NCBI GenBank assembly: GCA_033964015.1
Contig: CM066922.1
Span: 23,856,507-23,920,506, forward strand
DNA from: Scolanthus callimorphus
Taxonomy: Eukaryota; Cnidaria; Anthozoa; Actiniaria; Edwardsiidae
Direction of reading: 5' to 3'
Length of the DNA stretch: 64,000 nt
The notes under the pieces were generated by a model that was given only the letters and a program-made list of their open reading frames with translations, was not told the DNA's origin and made no database searches. The position numbers and the translations under genes were made by a program. Shown piece after piece: positions 46,029 to 57,089 of the stretch. How positions within the stretch are numbered: position 1 is the first letter of the stretch; the number at the start of each line of letters is the position of its first letter.

Positions 46029-47279
46029 ACTCCCCATAATTTCACGGGGTGCTCGTCCTATCCCTTAGGGTATAAAATTGACAGGTCTTGCTATCTCTTA
46101 GGGGTGTTTAAAATCAGTGTCAGACCAATCCTTGCCCAGAAATATATTGCTGCTGACACCAGAACCAATATTTACAAAGCAAACTTGGATGAAACCCTAA
46201 AAGACCTGAAATTGGCTTTTATTTGTTTTGACATGCCAAATTTGCTATCCTTTAGGGGTAAATTTGGCCACACCCATTTTGCTATCCCTTAGGGTCAGAA
46301 TCAATTTTCCCGATGAGCACCCCCGTCTAAAATATTGGGAGTCCCCCCCCCCTGGGCATAGGGGTCTGTATTTCACCCTGGAATTTCAGCAAATGTCATT
46401 GTTTTTGACCGTTAAATTTCCACAGGGACTTTCTTTTTGCCCACCTCCAATTTCCACAGGGTATTCCTTTGCAACTCTGGAATTTCCACAGAGGACACAA
46501 GAGAATGTGGTATTTACACAAAAGTTGCTTCAAATATCCACAGGGGTTGTGCAGAAGCCTAGAACTTTCACATGGATAGAGCATTTTTCCTCGTTAGGGG
46601 GAGACAGAAATCATAAGAACAGCTCATTCTTATTTCCTTATATATTTTTTTTGGAACAGCCCAATGATAGTGGTTTTACTTTCTTGTTATGAATTTGCAA
46701 AATCAAGAAAATGCTCATGACTACCTGGACTTAATTGAGGGCAGCTAGTATGTCACTGACATACTCCTTCTATATGTGAATAAAGAGAAGCTTTTTCTGC
46801 AATCAGAATTGTCTGGAGATTTCCTTGATTTTTTGGGGGTGTAATATTTTGTGTTATTTTTCACTGAAAAGCTATAATTTATTTTCATTCTTGTCTTCTT
46901 CTCGGAACTAGAAACCAGTTTTCCTTGGGAGGGGCTTCAAATCACAACTGTATTTGCCGCAAAAGTGACCAACATTCTCACTGTTCGACTAAAAATGTCC
47001 AGTATGTTGGATAAACTTTTTAATAATGGTATTCAGTTGGTGACTACAATTCCGCTTTTTAATACTTAAGTTTGGACCCTGTTACAGAGTGACACAACAC
47101 TTCACCATCATAGACTTACATGGTGGCAAGTGGTTAGAAAGTAACACTTAACTACTGATATGTACATTCTGTATTCTAGCATCGGTGATTAATTTTAGAG
47201 TTAGCTTGTAACCGTTGACATAGAAGCTTGTAAATTATTATGTGTCTGAATGAAATTTAGACGAAGTTAAACCAGAGTC
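46029..47279. other. Degenerate repeat and spacer
   Basis: AATTTCCACAGGG-type words recur at 46418, 46450, 46482 and 46535, akin to the block at 16450-16600. The rest is AT-rich with no gene seen. Confidence 0.45.
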
Positions 47280-47890
47280 ACCGCGTAGGCCTGGGGTCGA
47301 CTCTATTCGACCCCTGAATGAGATCACGGCCGCCCCGCTTACCACCGGCGTCTTTGGCACTTAAAGACATGGAAAAGCCGCCATGTTGCCTTGGGCACCC
47401 ATTGAATTCGGCTTCTCTCGACGCTATTTCACCCTCTTCGGAGTTCAAAATGTCAGAAGAAGAATGTTTACTAATGCCTACACACGTAGCAGCTGTAGAG
47501 TTTTTGTTTTGCGGGTTTTCAATGGCCACTTCTCGCTTTGGCGGGTCGGGTAAGTTGTAGTTTACCACCTTTCTTCTGATTCAATGCCAATGGCAAGCTT
47601 CTCAAGTTGCTCGAGCCGGTTAAGCGCATGGTCATCTTTTAACGGTGGTAGAAGTATCCTTGAAGTCTCGATGTTTTTGGAGGATTTAAGAGATTCTGGT
47701 CTCTCAGTTTTGACTCGTCCTGGCGAGATTTTGCAGTGCAACGAAAACAGCAAGTACGAGTGGGAGAAATCCAGCAGCTCGAGCCGAAGCCCCGGCCAAA
47801 CACGGGTTTTTATTCACGGTGAGGTCTTCCTGCTATCGGAGAGTCTGGTCCTCAAACACGGCAAGTACATCAAAATAGTTTATGACTGAT
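47280..47890 (-). other. Possible coding fragment, unassigned
   Basis: The - strand is open over two overlapping stretches. One includes NRLEQLEKLAIGIESEER near 47570-47640, which has the look of a helix; the other follows in a different frame down to 47278. The + strand is open as well and ends at a perfect donor (G/GTAAGT, 47550). A frameshifted repeat or gene fragment is likely. I cannot choose a strand with confidence and name no product. Confidence 0.25.
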
Positions 47891-48389
47891 ACTTCTTGTG
47901 GTAGCACTGTCTACCACCAGTTCCTAGAGTAGAAGCTGGGTGATTGCAATCATCCTCGGAGCTCTACTTCGAGCATCCAGTCCAGTGAGTTGGTTTTAGG
48001 AGTTGCTGGGGACAGCCTCGGCTCCAATTCTTCCCAGCTGACGGGGAGGTGAAAATGTTTGGCTATCAGCCAGCAGGAAGTTTCAAGCGCTATTATGTTT
48101 TAAGCATTCCAAGGAAATGCTTGTAGAGCGGTCAACGTTTTGTTCCTAGCGAGTGGAAGCAGCAAAATAAAATAAAAAAATAGAAAATAATAGACGAAAT
48201 CGCAGGTCGATTTTCACACAGCCGGAGTTGGGACAATATTTCCAGCTGGCCGAGATAAAGGCCATATCGAATAGTCCCCTACACAGGCAACTATATAGGC
48301 TGGGTTTTGGCATACGCGTTATGGAAAGGTTGGCTGGGCCATGAGGCTTAGTTGTTGTACCTCGCTAGCAGGAGGGTTAAGCTCGCTCG
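47891..48389. other. Spacer
   Basis: No gene was seen; the 60-bp array begins at its right edge. Confidence 0.4.
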
Positions 48390-50280
48390 GATGGTAAGGT
48401 CCGCCCTTCTCCCAGGATGTTTCGTGAGGATGGTTACTGCGCACGCGGGATGGCAAGGTTCGCTCTTCTCCCAGGATGCTTCGCGTTGGTTGCTACTGCG
48501 CGCGGGGGATGGTAATTCTCGCTTTTCTCCCAGGGTGCTTCGCGTATGGTATATTTATTAAGCTTCCTCTACAAATAGGAAATGATACAGGGAAAGCAAA
48601 AACGTACGACATGTAATGTAGACCGGGACACCACAACAGCATAGCCGGTGGGCAAACCTGCGCGATGGTTGCTACTGCGCACGCGGATGGTGCCCTTCTC
48701 CCAGGATGCTTCGCGCAGGGTGGTGACTGCGCTCGCGGGATGGTAAGGTCCGCCCTTCTCCCAGGATGCTTTGCTCATGGTTTTTACTACGCACACGGGA
48801 TGGTAAGGTTCGCCCTTCTCCAAGGATGCTTTGCTCATGGCTTTTACTACGCACACGGGATGGTAAGGTCCGCCCTTCTCCCAGGATGCTTTGCTCATGG
48901 TTTTTACTACGCACACGGGATGGTAAGGTCCGTCCTTCTCCCAGGAGGCTTTGCTCACGGTTGCTACTGCGCACACGGGATGGTAAGGTCCGCCCTTCTC
49001 CCAGGATGCTTTGCTGATGGTTGCTACTGCGCACACGGGATGTAAGATCCGCCCTTCACCCAGGATGCTTCGCGGAGGTTGGTTACTGCGCTCGCGGGAT
49101 GGTAAAGTCCGCCCTGCTCCCAGGATGCTTTGCGCATGGTTGCTACTGCTCACGAGGGATGGTAAGGTCCGCCTTTCTCCCAGGAAGCTTTGCGCATGGT
49201 TGTTACTGCGCACTTGGGATGGTAAGGTCCGCCCTTCTCCTAGGAAGCTTTGCGCATGGTTGTTACTGCGCACTTGGGATGGTAAGGTCCGCCCTTCTCC
49301 CAGGATGCTTTACACATGGTTGTTACGGCACACGCGGTATGGTAAGGTTCGCCTTTCTCCCAGGATGCTTTACACATGGTTGTTAGTGCACACGCGGGAT
49401 GGTAAGGTTCGCCCTTCTCCTAGGATACTTTACACATGGTTGTTAGTGCACACGCGGGATGGTAAGGTTCGCCCTTCTCCTAGGATGCTTACACATGGTT
49501 GTTACTGCACACGCGGGATGGCAAGGTTCGCCCTTCTCCGAGGATGCTTTACACATGGTTGTTACTGCACACGCGGGATGGTAAGGTTCGCCCTTCTCCC
49601 AGGATGCTTTACACATGGTTGTTACTGCACACGCGGGATGGCAAGGTTCACCCTTCTCCTAGGATGCCTTACACATGGTTGTTACTGCACACGCGGGATG
49701 GTAAGGTTCGCCCTTCTCCCAAGATGCTTTACACATGGTTGTTACTGCACACGCGGGATGGTAAGGTTCGCATTTCTCCCAGGATGCTTTGCGCGTGATT
49801 GTTACTGCGCACGCGATAGGGTAAGGTTCGCCCTTCTCTCAGGAAGCTTTGCGCATGGTTGCTACTGCGCACTTGGGATGGTAAGGTCTGCCCTTCTCCC
49901 AGGATGCGTTGCGCATGGTTGTTACTGCACACGTGGGATGGTAAGGTTCACCCTTCCCCAGGATGCTTTGCGCATGGTTGTTACTGCTCACACGGGATGG
50001 TAAGGTTCGCCCGTCTCCCAGGATGCCTTGCGCATGGTTGCTACGGCGCGAACGAGATGGTAAGGTTCACCCTTCTCCGGGGATGCTTTGCGCATGGTTG
50101 CTACTGTGCACACGGGATGGTAAGGTTCGCCCGTCTCCCAGGATGCCTTGCGCATGGTTGCTACGGCGCGCACGAGATGGTAAGGTTCACCGTTCTCCCG
50201 GGATGCTTTGCGCATGGTTGCTACTGTGCACACGGGATGGTTAAGGTTCGTCCTTCTCCTGGGATGCTTCGAGTATAGTC
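48390..50280 (+). repeat. 60-bp minisatellite, about 30 units
   Basis: Units read GGATGGTAAGGT(C/T)CGCCCTT, CTCCCAGGATGCTTTGCGCA, TGGTTGTTACTGCGCACACG with small changes. From 48721 to 50280 the phase is kept almost perfectly; 48390-48560 is an outlying part. Neighbouring units share variants (for example ACACATGG in 49310-49740, GCGCATGG elsewhere), which points to local expansion. Since 60 is a multiple of three, several frames are open for hundreds of codons on both strands, and none is a credible gene. Confidence 0.95.
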
Positions 50281-50604
50281 CAGTCATTCTATGGAAAAAA
50301 AGGGGTCAACCTGTCACTAATTGCAACAGAAGGTTTCTCGGCGGTTTCAGGTGCCGAAAGTTCCCCTTTATAACATACTAAAAGTCCTAAGAAGTCCTAT
50401 CACGGGAACACGGTGAAAAATTACGTTGTTTAGGTCGCCTTGGAAAGGATTTTTTTCTGCATGAAAACGAGGCTGTGCATAATACTTCCTAAATATTATT
50501 CAAGATTTATTTCTTTTGTGCAAGGAAATGTCCAAATATTATCCAAAATTTCAATCCTAATATTTATTAATATTTATTTTTCTCTCAAACTGCTGAGTAT
50601 TTCT
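50281..50604. other. AT-rich interruption between the two 60-bp arrays
   Basis: There is no repeat unit and no gene. It separates the tight array from the diverged one. Confidence 0.5.
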
Positions 50605-51715
50605 TCCCGCCCTCTCCCCGGATGTTTTGCGCATGGTTGTTATTGCACACATGGATGGTAAGATCCGCCCTCTCCCACGAGGCTGCACACTTGGATAGTG
50701 AGGCATGGTTGTTACGGCACACAGCGATGGAAAGGTCCGCCGTTCTCCCAAGGTTGCTTTGCGCTTATGTTACTGCACACGTGGCTGGTAAGGTCCGCCC
50801 TTCTCCCAGGATGCTTTGCGCATGTTTGCTCCTGCAAGAATGCTTGCGCATGGCTATTCCGGCACACGTGCGATGGAAAGGTCCGCCATCTCTTAGGGTG
50901 GTTCGCATGGTGGTTATAAAGTTCCACACAAGCGAGATGGTAAGGTCCACCCTCTCCCTGGGTGCTCTGTGCATAGTTGTTACTGCACACTGGATGGTAA
51001 GGTTCGTCCTCTCCCAGGATGCTTTGTGCATGGTTATATTGCAGACTTGGATGTTAAGGTCCGTCCTCTCCCAGGATGCCTTGCACATGGTTGTTACTGC
51101 ACACTTGGATAGTGAGGTCCGCCCTCTCCCAGGATGCTGTGCGCATGGTTGTTGAGGCACACTTCAAAGGTAAGGTCCGACCTTTTCCCAGGTTCTTTGC
51201 ACATTGTTGTTACGGCACACGTGGATGGTAAGGTCCGCCCTTCTCTCAGGATGCTTTGCGCCTGGATGTTACTACACACGTGGATGGCAAGTTCCGCTCC
51301 TCTCCCAGTATGCTTGCGCATGGTTGTCACTGCTCACGTCGATGGTAAGGTCCGCCCTCTCCCAGGAGGCTTTGCGCATGGTTGTTACAGCACACATCGA
51401 TGGTAAGGCCTGCCCTTCTCCCAGGTTGCTTTGCACATTGTGGTTACGCCACACGTGGAGTGTAAGGTCCGTTCTTGCCCAGGATGCTTTGCACATGGTT
51501 GTTACTGCACACATATCGATGGCAGCACATTGCGGTTATGGCACACGCGGATAGCACGGTGCGCCCTTCTCAAGGTTGCTCTGCACATGGTTGTTACTGC
51601 ACACGTGGTTGGCAAGGTCCGCCCTTCGCCCAGGAGGCTTTGCGCATGGTTTTCCTGAACAAGTGGATGGTAAGGTTCGCCCTTCTCTCAGGATATGGTT
51701 GCATGGGTGTTATTG
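50605..51715 (+). repeat. Diverged half of the 60-bp minisatellite
   Basis: Units share GGTAAGGTCCGCCCT, CTCCCAGGATGC and GGTTGTTACTGCACAC, but length varies and units are damaged. About 18 units. It is an older part of the same array, with many indels. Confidence 0.85.
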
Positions 51716-52355
51716 GACATAATCGTGGCGATCGTAAGCCCTGCGCAAGTTGGTGGCAAGCGTTCGTAAGCATGGTTTGCGACAATTGATAACATGGCTC
51801 TGTGGTTATAAAATAGCCATATTTGGGTTCGGTAGAGCGGTCGGTACCGGAACTAGTGCTTGGGTATCATTGGGGTCAGGCGTGGTCCCATGGAAACCGG
51901 ACCACAGTCCCTCTTCTTTTCAACCACCATTCCTGGGAGGGGAGCTGTGGCCCGCTTGCCATGGTTCCTCGGGTGCGCTTGGTCGAGCGACCTGCATGCG
52001 CACCGGTACCTAACCCCAACTAATCAGACGATGAGTTTCAACACACCTCTTATAAGCCAGTTGCCCAAGGAGCTCTGCTGATTGATTTTTAATATTTTTG
52101 ATATAAAAAATCAACTTCAATTTCAACTCTCAGCCTAAAAATACCCTATGCAAATTACATGTGGTGACAGATGCTTGTGAATTTTTAAATTTTAATTTTT
52201 AAAACATCCAAATAGCCATTAAGCTCAATTTTGATATTCATATCCCAGGAAGGAAACCAAATTTGGACAAACCAAAGTTAGACAACATTTAAGGGGAGTG
52301 TAACAATGACATCACTGATATCATCATTACATTATTTACATTTAATGAACATTTA
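51716..52355. other. Spacer
   Basis: A GC-richer stretch at 51780-52020 has no motif I recognise. No gene is supported. Confidence 0.4.
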
Positions 52356-53458
52356 GGGACGTGTCATTATTTAGCGGGGGGGGGGGGGGGGGAAGGGCTC
52401 CTATTTTTGTGGGGAGGGTCCTAATTTTTTCGCGTGTCTAAAGGGAGGGTCCAAATTGTTTTCACTCCTGTTTGGGGGAGGGTCATAATTTTTTCATCAA
52501 ACATTTGGACGATGAAGAGGGTAAAACAGATGGCGATAGTGGTTATTTCAGCAACTTCTCTATAAAAATTTCGGCGCGCTTCGCGCGCAAAAAGAATGAC
52601 ATCTAATATACGCTTTGAGCAATAAAGACACTACCCTGACGCCGTTTAGAAGAACAAGTGTATCTTGACGAGGAAAAGTAGACTCTCCCGAAAATGCCCT
52701 TGGCAAGTCATTATATATTTGAAAGAAGACCCCATAGGTACGCGTGAGTTTTTGACGTTACAAGCATAGAAATTCGTCCGTTGGGCCGCGCTTCGCGCAC
52801 ATGAATATTAATAACTTCTTCATTTGCGGCGCGCAGTTGCGCGCATGAATAATGATGATGAGCCCATCATTAGAAGCTTTCATCTAACCTTTATATGTAG
52901 CGTACTTCCTTGGCTCCTGACAGGCTTTGTTTACTATACCGAACACAACACATGTTCATATACCCTTTCTCTAAGGCTTCATAAAATGCGTTTATCAAAA
53001 TTCAGGCGCGCTTCGCGCGCAACGAAAGATATGCGTCCACCTTTTTCGGCAAAATGTCTCAGTACTATAGGTCAAATAGGGGACGGGAGAGGTGGGATCA
53101 CGTTAGTCATTCTCGTCATAGAGGGAGGATCACTGCATTTTCCCCGTGTATTACCCAAAATCCTCACGTAAATACTCTAGGCGATAAATAATAACCGCGG
53201 TTCCTTAGCTTTGGCAGAAGTAAGAAAAAAAGTATTTCTATATTAAAAAGAATGAAAGGGACATTGCATCGGACAATAGCCTATCTGACAGGTTTTTTCA
53301 GAAATAAATTATATGGGGGAGGGTCCCATTTTTTTTTACCTACGACTTGGGGAGGGTCACATTTGTTTTGTTATGTTCAAGGGGAGGGTCGTAATTTTTT
53401 TTAGCCTTGTTTGAAAAAATGGGAGCCCTCCCCCCCCCGGTAAATAATGACACGTCCC
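52356..53458. mobile_element. 1.1-kb Harbinger-like MITE, TTA target duplication
   Basis: GGGACGTGTCATTATTTA at 52356 is inverted at 53441-53458. TTA flanks both ends (52353-52355 and 53459-53461). Subterminal G-runs carry GGGAGGGTC words in both arms. The inside holds GCGCGCTTCGCGCGC at 52574-52588 and 53006-53020, plus two less perfect forms near 52787 and 52830. No transposase was seen. It shares its structure with 18310-19176, and its interior with 41040-41340. Confidence 0.9.
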
Positions 53459-54162
53459 TTAGGTAACCAAAGAAAAAATTGTCACCAAAGCAAATTTTGT
53501 CTAAGACAATAGCTGATAAAAGATACAAAAAAAACACATGAAATTGAACTGAATGCTGCTCTACTTTTAAGCAGGCCTCTCAATCCATTTATCTGATTAT
53601 TTGTACCCTGTGCTCTGTATGGGTTGTCAATTATAAAATGTTTTGACTTTGATTTATTAAGCTTCATGTCATTTTTTGTGTATATTATTACCCCCATGTT
53701 GTTTAGGAATTAGCCTTCCTCTTGTTTCACTGAAAGCATGTCTAAATTATTCAGCTATCACACTTTAGGCTTGTTTTTGCAGTACCACCTCGTGCAACTG
53801 ACAGGCAGGGGCGTAGCTATCAACACGCAAAGTATGCAGCTGCACACAAAAATTTGTTAAAGTATTTTAATAAATTTATAATCAAAATATGCATTTGACA
53901 TGCATGTCGATGTTTCCTGTATTGCAAATTCTAGAGCAATTTCTGACTGGTGGCAGCAGTGTGTTTGTGAAAAACAATTTCTAGTAGCACTTTTGTGTTT
54001 TTTGATACTTCTCATACTCATTAATTATTCACGAGGATAACAGCCAATTGCAAGAGCGAAAATTGGGTCACGTGATGATACTGGAAACCCGGTCTAGTAC
54101 AATCTAAAAGCCGGGGAGGGTATTGAAATCAGCAGGGAAGAGCTGGGGCTTAATTAATTCTT
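53459..54162. other. Spacer
   Basis: No gene or clear repeat was seen. Confidence 0.4.
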
Positions 54163-54290
54163 TTCCAGTTGCTCAGGGACGCCTATTCCCTGAACTGATT
54201 TAATTTTGTTCCAGTTCCTTTGGGATGTCCCTTAGGTACTGGAACAAAATTAAATCAGTTCAGGGAAAAGGTGTCCCTGAAGAACTGGAA
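54163..54290. repeat. Long hairpin, about 55-base arms
   Basis: TTCCAGTT with CAGGGA is inverted as TCCCTGAAGAACTGGAA, and CCTGAACTGATTTAATTTTG pairs with its inverse. The loop is around TTTGGGATGTCCCTTAGG. Confidence 0.88.
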
Positions 54291-54344
54291 TAGAATCAAT
54301 CTCTGTAAGTGAAAAAGTTCAACACAACAAACAACAACATAGAC

Positions 54345-54350
54345 TTTATT
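54345..54350 (-). promoter_or_regulatory. AATAAA signal for the small - strand gene
   Basis: TTTATT on the + strand gives AATAAA on the - strand, 168 bases past the stop codon at 54518. It is a plausible polyadenylation site for the two-exon gene. Chance occurrence cannot be excluded. Confidence 0.35.
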
Positions 54351-54517
54351 TGATGCGTTTTGCATCCAAAGTACAGTAAATTATAAAGACAGCGTACTGT
54401 TTTACAAATTGATAAATGGTCACATTGCAATAATTCCCACTAATGTTTATTGGCCAATCGCGCGTAATTCCAACTGCGAGCAGATGACTTTTCAGGCACG
54501 CTATGCTCGTTTAGTAA

Positions 54518-55216
54518 CTAATATATTTCATCTAACCTGAAAACTGGCAAAACTGCCTCATTGCCAACATCAAGAACACATCTCAAACCTGCAAAACTAA
54601 TAAAAAATACGCATATCAGTGAAAAGAATAAGCTTCTATTTTCCACCCACCGACGCATTTCTATCGAACCGGCCAGAGTCCGAACCCGGTTTCTCAATAA
54701 ACACTAGCCTGCGAGCCGGCTCTACAGTGGGTTTTTTCGGATATTCGATTTTTTGGCGCGCGGGATTCGTAACAAATTCTTCTCTGGAAAACCCACTGGA
54801 GAGCCGGCTCGCAGGCTAAATAAACACCAGCTCTTACATTTCATGCCTACGCCACTCTCGTTCTCCTTTAGGGTTACAAAATTCGGTAGTTTGATTTATA
54901 ATATTATAGTACATTTGAAATCTTACCTCATGTTTTTTCTTGTCCAATATATTAACAGCTGTTCGAGTCTTGCTTTCCAAACCTGGTACAAACTTTTAGC
55001 TGGGTATCTTTCACCTATGAAAGGTATACAAATAGCAAACAATTTAACTAAAATTTCGTAAGTTTGCGTTGTGTTACCAATATTGCACAATTCTAAACGG
55101 AAAAAAATAATTACAGGTTTACCTTTCTTATTGGTCACCGTCTGCACAACTTTCATAATCCAAAAGTCAAGGGACTGCACCGACATTTTCGTCCCAGTTA
55201 TTCTTATCGAGGCCAT
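54518..55216 (-). CDS. Two-exon small gene, 54 codons, function unknown
   Basis: Exon 1 (55216-55123 on the - strand) starts at an ATG in an excellent context (CGCACCATGG) and reads MASIRITGTKMSVQSLDFWI and on, to NKK, then donor AAAG/GTAAAC. Exon 2 (54588-54518) follows a good acceptor (pyrimidine-rich, ending TTTTGCAG). It completes a Gly codon across the junction, reads LRCVLDVGNEAVLPVFRLDE and IY, and stops at TAG. Phase 1 matches exactly, and both parts have normal amino-acid composition. No signal peptide or membrane segment is obvious. The intron (54589-55122) holds a complete MITE. An AATAAA lies 168 bases downstream. I do not recognise the protein. There may be a further exon in the intron, or the structure may be a chance fit; the matched phase, start context and splice sites together argue for a gene. 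Confidence 0.5.
54705..54818. mobile_element. 114-bp MITE, ends TAGCCTGCG, 9-bp target duplication
   Basis: TAGCCTGCGAGCCGGCTC at 54705 is perfectly inverted at 54801-54818. AATAAACAC flanks both ends (54696-54704 and 54819-54827). The inner sequence also folds (CAGTGGGTTTT with AAAACCCACTG). It lies inside the intron of the small - strand gene. Confidence 0.92.
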
Positions 55217-55601
55217 GGTGCGAATCAAGTGAAGTCGATCGCGACCCAGCGCTAAATGGAAATTCAGACTTCAACACGACGAATACACCTCAAGTCCCAA
55301 GTGATTTCGATTCAAGCGTAGTTTTTATAAACTCCGCTCAAAAGTGTAAACAGAACAAAGGGCTATGTAATTAGTTTGCTGTGATTTACGGGCTTAATCC
55401 AACCGCTTATGATGAAAGTCGGATTATTTCGGTTTTGATAATAACACACGGGTATATGCAAACCACTCTTATAATGAAATTCGCTCTTGTTCTCTTTGTT
55501 GTATCACAACAACCGACATTAAGACAAAGAAGTTGATTCTACCACTTCAAGTCTTTCTCTTTCAATTTTGCCTCCCAAATAATTAATGAGCATGAGAAGT
55601 C
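55217..55601. other. Presumed upstream region of the small - strand gene
   Basis: No clear promoter motif was seen. The sequence just before the start on the - strand is GC-rich (TCGATCGCGACCC), then AT-rich. Confidence 0.4.
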
Positions 55602-55737
55602 ATTTCAAATCCTCCAATTCGGACTGGACCATATTTCAAGTCCTTGCAATTAGTTCCAGTCCTCGGCTCCGCCTCGGACTGGAACTAATTGCTGCGGACT
55701 TGAAATACGGTCCAGTCCTCATTGTCGGATTTGAAAT
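55602..55737. repeat. Long hairpin, about 65-base arms
   Basis: ATTTCAAATCC and GGATTTGAAAT-type ends enclose GGACTGGACC, CAAGTCC and AATTAGTTCCAGTCC, each with its inverse. The loop is around TCGGCTCCGCCTCGG. Confidence 0.88.
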
Positions 55738-55897
55738 ATTACATGCCTAAAGAGTTATCCCCTTAGTTCAGAGACTGATATCTCAACATGCAGCTATGTT
55801 TGAGTTGTTCATAGAGGTAATTTAATCATGTTCCATAAAAATGATACCAGAAACATCTAGTAGTCATTTAGGTTATGTAAAACACTGTAGCAATGTT

Positions 55898-56212
55898 AGT
55901 TTTACCAGAAAAAAAAAAACAGAGGTATCATGGTCTTTTCCAATTTGTTATCCAAGTGCTACAGTTCTGTGTGTTTCAGGTTACTCTTTGCCTCTGTTAG
56001 TGATAAGTTTTACCAGAAAAAGAAGAGGTATCATGATCTTTTCCAATTTGTTATCCAAGCGCTACAGTTCTGTGTGTTCCAGGTTACTCTTTTCCCCTGT
56101 TAGTGATTAAAGTTTTACCAGAAAAACAGAGGGATCATGGTCTTTTCCAATTTGTTATCCAAGCTACAGTTCTGTGTGTTCCAGGTCACTCTTTTCCCCC
56201 AACAATGATAAA
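55898..56212 (+). repeat. Three-unit tandem repeat, 105-108 bp
   Basis: Units begin AGTTTTACCAGAAAA at about 55898, 56006 and 56111. They share CTTTTCCAATTTGTTATCCA and CTACAGTTCTGTGTGTT. Small indels separate them. It is non-coding. Confidence 0.9.
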
Positions 56213-56699
56213 ATAGATTCTTTTTTTCATAAAAAGAAAGAGTCTTCACAGAAACCAGAGTACAGAATGTCTTGCTGAGTTAAAACACCAGTGAACTACT
56301 GAAGATACAATTTCCAATAATTGTTAGCATTCGCAGTCATCTGATAAACTTGCATTTCCATTCTCGCAGAAGTTATAAGCCCCATAGCTACATGCAGCAG
56401 AAGAAGGAAACATAACAGAAAAGTGTATACCCATCGACCTTGATTTTCATGGACTTCCGGTTGTGTGTGTGTCCGTCGTCCCGCAGGCAAGCCACCAGTT
56501 TGGAGCGGGAAAATGACACACGCGCGCTTGCTTGTTGGCGAATTTTATTTGAAAGGGATTTTTTTAATTAAGCACTCAGCCAGCGAAATGCAGAGAAAAG
56601 AGGCCTCTGCTAGGGAAGAATTTTCGCCAAGTGAAGGAATTTGTTTCTCTTGTTCTTCACGAAAAAATGAAAGGCTTCTGTGACAAGCTGTCCGTATCA
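56213..56699. other. Spacer with one weak open stretch
   Basis: The - strand stretch 56480-56296 is open and would encode one hydrophobic helix (FLLCFLLLLHVAMGLI), but it has no ATG in frame before it and no splice support. I leave it unannotated. Confidence 0.35.
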
Positions 56700-57089
56700 A
56701 GGTATTTTAAACTAAGTCTAAAAGTCGAATTTACCGGAATGACGTCGAGATGGATATGTCGATGAACACGCGGAAGAAATAAGAAGCGAAGTCAGAGGAC
56801 GAAGAGTGAGAGAGAAGAACCAGCAGCGAGCGAATGACATGTCGGTAGACAAATATCGCTCGATCTAGAGAGAACGGGAAATTAATGTCTTCAGTATTGT
56901 AGTAAGATGGAGGTAAACCCTAGCCAACATGTCGAAACCTGAAGACGATAGAGACTACATACAACGGAAAATAGTGTCCAGAACATTTTTCGGAGTCTCA
57001 GAGGAAAGATAGAACGACAGCGCGAGGTAACCGAAGGCCGAAGACTGTCGTCGGGCCGTGAAGTGACAATGAAAAATATTATCAAGGTG
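56700..57089 (+). other. Purine-rich segment ending at a splice-donor-like site
   Basis: The segment is Arg/Glu-rich in codon terms but broken by stops. It ends GAAAAATATTATCAAG/GTGAGT (donor at 57089). The intron-like DNA after it shares ACTTTCATTC, a T-run and CGCG with the DNA after the candidate exon at 5464-5615. I infer paralogous pseudo-exons; no function is given. Confidence 0.3.

Noticed and set aside
48569..50278. Long open frames up to 330 codons on both strands
   Set aside because: They exist because the tandem unit is 60 bases, a multiple of three. No start or splice evidence and no frame preference was seen.
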